Origin: Limnanthes douglasii subsp. nivea
Lineage: Eukaryota; Streptophyta; Magnoliopsida; Brassicales; Limnanthaceae
DNA: 64,000 nt
Assembly: GCA_036936605.1 (NCBI GenBank)
Contig: JAUPFV010000003.1
Span: 151,374,997 to 151,438,996 of the forward strand
Reading direction: 5' to 3'
Shown here: piece after piece, positions 56,581-64,000 of the stretch
How the letters are laid out: every line of letters begins with the position of its first letter
Numbering within the stretch: the stretch's first letter is position 1
The notes under the pieces: generated by a model
What the model was told of the DNA's origin: nothing
Seen by the model: only the letters and a program-made list of their open reading frames with translations
The model's database searches: none
Translations under genes and position numbers: made by a program

Positions 56581-57581
56581 TCATTTACCACAATTAACCC
56601 GTAATTCGATGGAATTCAATCTTTCGGAGGATGATCCAACATATGTGATTCTACTGCGAACTACTATAATAATTGAATCAACATGTTTTAACCCATCCTT
56701 AACAATTAAGTTTAGGATATGAGCCGCACACTTCATGTGCAAAAATTCACCACCTAAAACCATAGAATCATAACATAGAGCTTTAAATTCTTCTTTGAAC
56801 ATTTTGAGAGTTCCGGTATTAGTTGTAACATTATCCACTGTGGTAATGAAGACCTTATTTGTTCCCCATTCAGCTAGACACTTAAGAAGAACCAAAGCTA
56901 TTGTTGTTCCCTTATGATCTATGATATTTTCAAACCCAATGATGGCCTTCCTAAGGGCCAACTATCATCAATCCAATAAGCTGTAATAACCATATAGCTT
57001 GCACCAGTTGTTGGAGTAACCCATATGTCATTTGTTGGTGAAACCCTTTTATTAACAATCAGTCTCCTCATCTTGTCTTTCTTTTGCACATACATCTGTG
57101 ACGATATCTCTGGTTGCAGTTCTTCGATAATGTGGCTTTGGAAGCTGCACTCTGTTGTAAAAAATTCTACATGCCAAACTCTCAATAAAAAACAGTGAAA
57201 GCTCACCTAAGACAATCAACTCATTACATACATCATTGAATACAACTTCAAATATTTTTCCATACTTAACCGAACCATCACCTTTTGTAGTTAGCGTAGT
57301 CTGAATTTGAGACTGTTCAAATATCTGATACTTCTTGCAAATTCTCAAATGTTTCATTATGTTGGAGGTACCTGAAGTTGTAGGACAATCCATTTCTCTC
57401 CTATAGTAGTTACAATTGCATTTCTTTGGGTTATCCATTCTTTTCGTATGGTATTTCCAAACCCATGATCTTTTTTGGAATTATTTCTTCCATTTAGATC
57501 TTCCTTGACCTTCTTCCCGACACTCTTTTCTTTTATTTTGGTTACTTGTATCACCCTTAGGTTCAAAGTTAACGTCTTCAT
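56581..57581 (-). pseudogene. hAT-family transposase remnant (BED finger + RNase H-like core)
   Basis: The frame 57438-57052 has a BED-type zinc-finger region (DNPKKCNCNYYRREMDCPTT, SGTSNIMKHLRICKKY), with Tyr where one finger Cys is expected. Then WVTPTTGASYMVITAYWIDD (about 57000) and, after a frame change, 56961-56581: IIGFENIIDHKGTTIALVLL, FITTVDNVTTNTGTLKMFKE, EFLHMKCAAHILNLIVKDGL, all typical of plant hAT (RICESLEEPER/DAYSLEEPER-like) transposases. The C-terminal dimerisation region was not found as an open frame, although 56430-56530 may be a decayed part. No terminal repeats or 8-bp duplication were identified. Confidence 0.82.
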
Positions 57582-57936
57582 TCACGGGGTCAATAAAACT
57601 ATTTGCAAAAAATGCAGAAGAGTCTATTTGCAAGCATTAACAAAAGAATAACATTTAACTTAACATAATATAAAGTTATTAAAAATAAAATACCAGTAGC
57701 AATATAAGATTCATATGATACAATTATAAACTGTACAAAGTAATTACTAATTAAGATACATCCATATAAAGTTAGTACCTTATTAATAGTAACATGAATC
57801 CACAAACACAGAGTTACTAATTATAAACCAAACCAATTATTAATATCATATACTTTGAGCATGATACATTTCTATTTTAGTTGTTGCACAAATATAACAT
57901 CTTTTTTTAACTCAACAACGTTTTTCTTATTTAGTT
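57582..57936. other. AT-rich DNA beside the hAT remnant
   Basis: No gene seen. Ends at a sharp junction with B-like sequence at 57937. Confidence 0.6.
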
Positions 57937-58875
57937 GTCCCTCTTCCAGCTCCTACCGATACTACCTTGCAAGAAGAAATTTCAACCAATCTCCATTACG
58001 AACAGGTTACTGGTGATGTTAACGAAGGGGTAGACTTTGACGCTTTTCAGAACATCAACATCTATTGCAATAACTTAGAAAAAGATGATTTCGCGGGGCC
58101 TTACCGTCCTCCTAGCTCTTCCAACGTTGTGACTTACAATGGAGAGACTTACACGATATCTAGTGAACAAGATATCTTGAGCCATGTTCTCTTGGGTTAT
58201 ATTCGGCTAGTGCTTGATCTGGAGAGACATGTAAGGGATCAAACTGTTACCATCAAAACCCTGACTACAGAGAAGCAAAACTTGTCAAAATATCTTCCCA
58301 GTACTCAGCAAAATATAGAATTATTGAAAAGGGGAAAAGAGGATTTAGCTGCCAAATTTCTTAAGTCGGAAACAACCACCAAAGAGCTTCAAACCAAGTA
58401 CTCCGATCTGGAGACTTTTTCCTCAAATGAGATTACAGCTTTGAAGGAGCAACTACAAATTAAGGACAGTACTATCCATACTTTATCCAATGACAAAGTC
58501 AAGTTGGAGAATATTGTCCGAGAGAAGACCGAAGAGAAAACAGCCCTCAAACGTCAATAGTCTCAAGGAATAGCCGCAAGGATAAAGAATTATGCCAGTG
58601 GAGTAGTGGATTCTCTGGAGAAGAGGGATGATAGAATTAAGTCCGATATGGACTTATTGTTCCATGAGACTTTTCCTAAGAGGATTGGTCATTTGTGGAA
58701 ATATGTAGACTATGATGATCTCCATTTCCATACGATGGCTGATGGTGACAAACGCAACTACTCCAGTGGGATAGACTCCAATGATGATGAAGAGGTGGGT
58801 GAGAGTTCAAGTGCTGAACTCAAAAGTCCCAAAAAATATAGTGGTATAGAAAAGTCCGAAGGGAACAAGCCCTAA
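57937..58875 (+). pseudogene. B' aORF fragment (coiled-coil and acidic tail)
   Basis: Lacks everything upstream of the VPLPAPTDTT equivalent. The frame (57967-58560) gives FAGPYRPPSSSNVVTYNGET and a coiled coil open through QTKYSDLETF, where B has a stop. It ends at the shared TAG 58558-58560, then 58606-58875 gives DMDLLFHETFPKRIGHLWKY and the acidic end. Confidence 0.88.
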
Positions 58876-59403
58876 GGTTATATTGTGTACTTTTTGTTTT
58901 TGAATGACTGAAGTCCTTGGATGGCCAAGGCATTTTATTGCAATATTTGTTTAACCTCTATGTTGTAAAACTTTAAAGTCCTTGAACAAATATGGAATAT
59001 TTTGTGTATCAGAGATTGGTTTTAGTCCGATGAGATTCTAATTATCATATTCCCCCTTGTTTAAATTTTTTTTAACTCTTTTATGGAAAATATTTAAATA
59101 GCCTTTAATATTTCAGATGTGTTGAACAAAAGTATCCAACATCTTCGACCACATGTGTTTAATAAATGTGATCAAGTGCTCAATAAATCAGATCAACTCA
59201 AAAATACTTGAGAGTCAGGGTGTTGAATAAGTATTTAATATCCGAATTGAGACAAAATTGCACCAGACTTTTGAAGAAGGCATCATATATTATTAAAAAA
59301 CCCGGACACCTCACTAAAACCTCCCCTCACCACCAAGGTAGGAAATAGTATGCCCCATAATGTTTACATTGATATTAAAAAATTAAATATTTACAACAGA
59401 GTT
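58876..59403. other. B' spacer between aORF and pol
   Basis: Copy of 24288-24814; the family block reads with small changes (ctcactaaaacctcccctca). Confidence 0.8.
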
Positions 59404-60627
59404 TTATTCTAAATATAACCTGACATGTTCAACGTTCCATGGGGGCTTTAGACCTCTCCCTTCTTTGTCTTGGAGCCTATATGTTCCTGGTTTAACCTTT
59501 TCACAAACCACATATGGGCCTTCGTAGTCTGGAGCCAAATTACCGAACTACTTTTCCTTGATGTGTAAAAATAATTTTCTTAAAACTTTGTCCCCTGTTC
59601 GAAAATCCCTTCTTGTAACTTTGGAAGAAAATCTGCTCCTCATCAAGCCTTGGTAATGCGCTGTTCTCAGATGTGCTTTAACTCTTTTTCTTCTATCAAG
59701 TCCAACTGATTCCTACTGCTATATCATTAGCATGTTCAGAATAGTTTTGGACTCTGTTCTCATATACCAAAGCAAAATGAGACTCTTGTGTGGTAGCCCG
59801 AGAAGTAGTTCGATAGGCCCATTATATTTCTTGTAAATAACTTGGCCACTTTCCTGCAGCTCCTTCCAAATTCTTTTTTAATTTGGACAAAATGGTTCTA
59901 TTTTCAACCTTAACTTGTCCATTTTCTTAAGGTTGGAAAGGAGAAGAAAAACAATGTTGAATTCTTCTGGAGATACAGAAAGCTTCCATGTCTTTATTAT
60001 CAAAATGTGGCCCATTTTCTGTAGTGATCTTCCAGGGAACCCCAAATCTGCAACATATGTTAGATAAAATAAATTTAATATCTGCCTTCGAAGTGGTTCC
60101 AGCCAAAGGAGTTGCCTCTATCCACTTAAAAATAGTCAATAACGACTATGATTGTTCTACATCCACTGGATGCCATAGGAGGAGGCCCAACTAGATCCAT
60201 ACCCCATACAACAAAGGGTATTTGGTTCATATATGGACTCCATAGGAACTGTTGGCACATGAATTTCATTCCCATATTTTTGACAAAGATCACACTTTTT
60301 CACCATCTCTTTAGAATCTATCATTATGGTTGGCCAGTAGTATCCTGCTAATCGGACCATTCTGGTTAAGACCTTATAGCCATAGTGTGCAGAACCTTCT
60401 CCATCATGTAGCTCAAAAAATATAACTTGGGATTCTTCAAATCTTAAACAACGTAGGAGAGGTCTGCTGAAATTTATTTTGTAAAGAACCTCTCTTAGCA
60501 TAAAAAAACCACGAGCCTTGTACTTGATCTTTTTTGCCACAACTTTATACGGAGGCAATATCCCATCAGAGATGTATTGGAGAAGAGCATATCTCCAATC
60601 TTTAGGATGAATAACAAGTATATTCAT
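59404..60627 (-). pseudogene. B' integrase
   Basis: Copy of 24815-26037: ELHDGEGSAHYGYKVLTRMV, CDLCQKYG and SNICCRFGVPWKITTENGPH, where the second catalytic Asp (TDNG in B) is Glu. TAG at 59548-59550 is shared with B. Confidence 0.85.
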
Positions 60628-60810
60628 ATTTTATTCACTCTCCTTTTCTCGACCTGTCTGCACTAATGGACATTCATGTACAAGAATCCATGGGTAGGAT
60701 TCATAATAAGCTATAGTTTCCAAAGAGTCTGCCAGAGTGTTTTCCGATCTAGAACTGTGCTCATAGTAAATATTTTTAAAGTTTGCGGCAACTTCTTTCA
60801 ACATAAGTAA

Positions 60811-61241
60811 TTATTTAATCAACTGTTCTTTCTTTTCTTCAGATTGCCCCTGAGCATGGTGAATCAACAATTGGGAATCACTCATTAACCAGACTCTCTT
60901 TGCCCCACATAGGAGAGCCAGGTTAAGACCAACTATGGCTGATTCATATACAGACTCATTATTAGAAGCTCTGAACCCAAAACATATGTTCTGATACACG
61001 TTGTCACCATATGGAGAAGTTAGACAAATCCCAGCTCCACAGCCATAGTACTTGATCCACCATTAGTTCGAACTACCCAATCTTTCTTAGATCGGTTTTC
61101 TGATTCTTGTCCGAAGGATCTATCAGCATGAAATTCTACTAAGAAGCCAGCCACTGACTGTGTTTTAATTGTTGTTCGAGGTGCAAAATCAATATCGTAA
61201 TCATCTATCTTCACTAACCACTTGGTCATTCTGTTTGACAC
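60811..61241 (-). pseudogene. B' second RNase H
   Basis: Copy of 26221-26651: RTNGGSSTMAVELGFV, FGFRASNNESVYESAIVGLN, LMSDSQLLIHHAQGQSEEKK. The Asn at the first acidic position is shared with B. Confidence 0.82.
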
Positions 61242-62430
61242 ATCATATTTTGAAGAACCCTTTTCAAGGGGAAATATCTTCGAACAACAATGGAATGAGC
61301 TCGGAAGTATGGTCTCATTTTTCTTGCTGCAATTACCAAGGTCAATACTAATTTTTCCAATTTCAAATATATTCTTTCAGCATCCAACAGACTCTTACTA
61401 ATGTAATACACCGAATGAGGGTAATTGTCCACTTTTCTCACTAGCACAATACTTATTGCATATTCTGATACAGCTAGATACACATAGAGTTTTTCCTCCC
61501 GAATAGGTTTGAAAAGAATTTTGGGTGAGGATAAATGCTTCTTTATTTCAATAAAAGCCTGGTCACACTGTGGAGGCCAATTGAAGTCTTTAGCATTCCT
61601 CAAAACTTGGAAGAATGGAGCGCACTTATCTGATAATCTTGAGATAAACCTATTTAACGCAGCCAATCGTCCTGTTAGCCTTTGACTTCTTTAATATTCC
61701 GAGGATGATCCATTGCTAGTAAGGTATTAAGTTGATCCGGATCATGACGAATTCATTTCTCACTTATTATGTAGCCCAAGAAGTTTCCAGATCAAACCCC
61801 AAATACACACTTCTCAGGGTTCAATTTTGAATTCACAGCTTTTTAATTGGAGAATGTCTCTTGAAGGTCAGATAAATGTGAATCTTCCTCCAAGATTTTA
61901 ACCATCATATCATCTATGTAAACCTCCATATTTATGACAATCTGATTAGCAAAAGATTTCTTCACTAACCTCTGATAAGTGGCCCCAACATTTTTCAATC
62001 TGAACGACACCACCCTATAACAATGAAGACGTCTGTCTGTGATGAAATTAGTGTGATCTTGATCCTTCGGATGTACTTGTATCTGGTTGTACCCTGAGAA
62101 TGCATCCATAAAGGACAATAGTTTGTTTTCAAGGTATAATCCACCAACTGATCTATCCTAGGAACATGATAAAGATCCTTAGGGCATATTGATGTCATTG
62201 AAATCAATGCACATATGCCACTTGCTATTCGTTTTCATGACTAACACAGACTTGGAAGTCCATAAAGGGTACCGAGTTTCTTTAATGTGACCCATCTTGG
62301 TTAAACATTCAACTCCTTGAACAATCGCATCTATTTTTTCCTTATAAAAGACCTTCTTTTCTATAAAACTGGTGCAATATCACTCCGGATTGACAACTTA
62401 TGGGAAATAATATCTGCTGGCACTCCAATA
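61242..62430 (-). pseudogene. B' reverse transcriptase and RNase H
   Basis: Copy of 26652-27840: LSFMDAFSGYNQIQVHPKDQ, YIDDMMVKILEEDS (about 61900), and RNase H at 61666-61226. Same frame breaks as in B, including the stop after DLQETFSN. Confidence 0.85.
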
Positions 62431-62641
62431 ACATCACTGTTATACTATGCAAAAACATGTTGATTATTCATTAAAAAGGATAATAAACGGTTCTTTAATT
62501 CTGGTGCCAGCTTGGAACCAATCTTAACATTCTTTCCCTCCGCAAGCGAGTGGGTTTCAACCTCCTCAATTGGTATTATAACACTAAGAGCCTCCCTGGG
62601 ATCATCAATTTCATTTTCCTCAGCAGAAGGCTCCAATACCT

Positions 62642-63341
62642 GCTAATCTTTGTTAATTCTGGCTGCCTTTAGAGTCTTAAGGGCAAGGGCTGTTGTATAA
62701 CATTCCCTTGCTATCTTTTGACTTCTTCAGACAACACCTACTTGTCCCTGGACAACATACTTCAAACATTGGTGGAACATAGAGGCCACATCATGCATTC
62801 TGGAGAGACAAGACCTCCCAAATATTGTATTGTACGATGTTGGGAAATCCACCACAACAAGCAACACTCTTACCATCTTTTTAAAGGGTCCTTTGCCCAA
62901 CAATACTTCCTCTTCGAACTCCCCAATCACATCTGTAGAACTTACTGTGAAGCCTACACTGGTTCTGTTCGAATGTTTTATTACCGAGGGGTTTCTCATT
63001 TTCTTGTAGGAGCTTAAAAATAGGATGTTTGCCGAACTGCATGTATCAATTAGAATCCAGCGTATATCATTTCCCCCTATCGAAGCCCCTATTACCACTG
63101 CATATTCATGAGGTCCTGCAGTGTCCCTCAGGTCATCCTCATCAAAAACCATAAATGGGGATGGGGATTGACACTGGTAGGTAGACATTCCACCATCTAA
63201 GTGGGTGGCGAAATTGTGAACATGCCTATTCCTTGATGAAGTAAAATGTCCAGTCAATGTATCCCCTTCGAAAATAGTTAGTGATTCAAAAAAGCTGATC
63301 ACTCCAAAAACCGTTTTGGTTTTGTCTGTTATCACCCCCAC
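62642..63341 (-). pseudogene. B' aspartic protease
   Basis: Copy of 28055-28753 with GGNDIRWILIDTCSSANILF: the same Gly-to-Cys active-site change as B. Preceded by the shared TAG at 63342-63344. Confidence 0.85.
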
Positions 63342-63344
63342 CTA

Positions 63345-64000
63345 ATTTCGGCTTGGATCTGGATCCAGATACTCAAAGTCTACATCAAATCTTTCAACAA
63401 TTACCATTGCACCTTCTTGTGTAGATGTCCCAGGATTTTTCGAAGGACATGTCCGGGGAGTATTAGTTTGCGCATTATCCGGTATGCTTCCCCCTCGTTT
63501 TTTGACGTAGGCCCCCAACTTTCCCATTTCAATGAGGTTCTAGACCTCCTGCTTCAAGGCTATAAAATCGTGAGTATCATGGCCTATGTCATTGATGTAT
63601 TGGCAGAAGCGTGTGCTCCGGTTTTTCTGGGGATTGCAATGCTGCTAGAGCTTTCTAAAATACACCTCATTCTTAATCTTGTCATAAATTGTAGCCACAC
63701 TCTCCTCCAACTTAGCAAACCACTCAGGATGAACCCATGTCCCTCTCTTAATTCTAGTTTGTTGGCACTAAGTTTGATTGGATTGATTCTGTCTTGACCG
63801 GTTGGATCCCTGTCCAGTCTCCTTTTCCTTATAACCGGATTGGTTAGTAACTGATGGAGTTGTATTTGTAGTAGTATATCTCACTTGACGGTGTACTCTG
63901 GTTTTCTTGGTCTCTTCTACGTTAATTTGCTTTCCCACTTGATTCAACAAACCACGCCAGGTTATAGTCTTCTTCCCAGTCACTAAATCGGCTAGATTTT
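63345..64000 (-). pseudogene. B' gag C-terminal part, cut by window end
   Basis: Copy of 28757-29412: GKLGAYVKKRGGSIPDNAQT, the degenerate knuckle region, and GLLNQVGKQINVEETKKTRV (63983-63768). Confidence 0.83.

Larger units (their letters stand above)
57937..64000 (-). mobile_element. B': second copy of the middle of element B, truncated
   Basis: 57937-64000 aligns to 23349-29412 with an almost constant offset of 34,588. Over the first 940 bp I count about 19 differences (about 2%). It starts abruptly inside the aORF without LTR or target duplication and runs off the window in gag. It shares with B the stops at the equivalents of 23970, 24959, 27255 and 28754 and the DTCSS protease lesion. 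Confidence 0.9.

Overview
The window is repeat-dominated nuclear DNA from a flowering plant, probably a eudicot (species not determined). The evidence is AT-rich spacers, GT-AG introns, plant Mutator-like transposons, Ty3 (gypsy) elements of the Tat/Retand type with a second RNase H and an antisense gene, a hAT remnant, and one plant gene of the SKIP22 (ubiquitin-like plus PI31) type. No rRNA, tRNA or CRISPR was seen.

Layout. 1-5836: right part of a Mutator-like element (MULE-1) with a Ulp1-protease remnant (+), a small acidic NLS-containing gene (+) and a broken transposase (-). Its non-coding parts are filled with short palindromic TTCGCA...TGCGAA modules. 6015-6992: an intact reading frame like F-box protein SKIP22 that stops where the F-box should begin. 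8760-19384: a second MULE (MULE-2) with about 190-bp terminal inverted repeats and a perfect 9-bp target duplication. It carries a GRF zinc-finger pseudogene (+) and a spliced transposase (-), and is split by Ty3 element A (12632-16813). 20684-41239: Ty3 element B (minus strand), itself split by the complete plus-strand element C (30402-40820). 41240-46092: AT-rich DNA with a TRIM-like remnant. 46098-56313: complete Ty3 element D (+). 56581-57581: hAT transposase remnant (-). 57937-64000: a 6-kb near copy of the middle of B (called B'), running off the window.

Elements A-D and B' are one family. Order: LTR, primer-binding site, gag, protease, RT, RNase H, second RNase H, integrase, a spacer, an antisense gene (aORF) convergent with gag-pol, polypurine tract, LTR. 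The aORF protein has a low-complexity N-terminus, a conserved globular domain like the plant 'putative gypsy-type transposon' family, a basic stretch, a long coiled coil and an acidic tail. It has its own intron and, in most copies, its own TATA box. A keeps only gag plus part of the aORF, yet has nearly identical LTRs.

Hand-counted LTR divergence gives a relative order: B oldest (about 11%), D (about 8%), C (about 6%, inside B), A youngest (about 2.5%, inside MULE-2). B' differs from B by only about 2% and shares its disabling mutations, so it looks like a later duplication of dead DNA. All counts are by eye. No database search was possible, and family names rest on recognised motifs.
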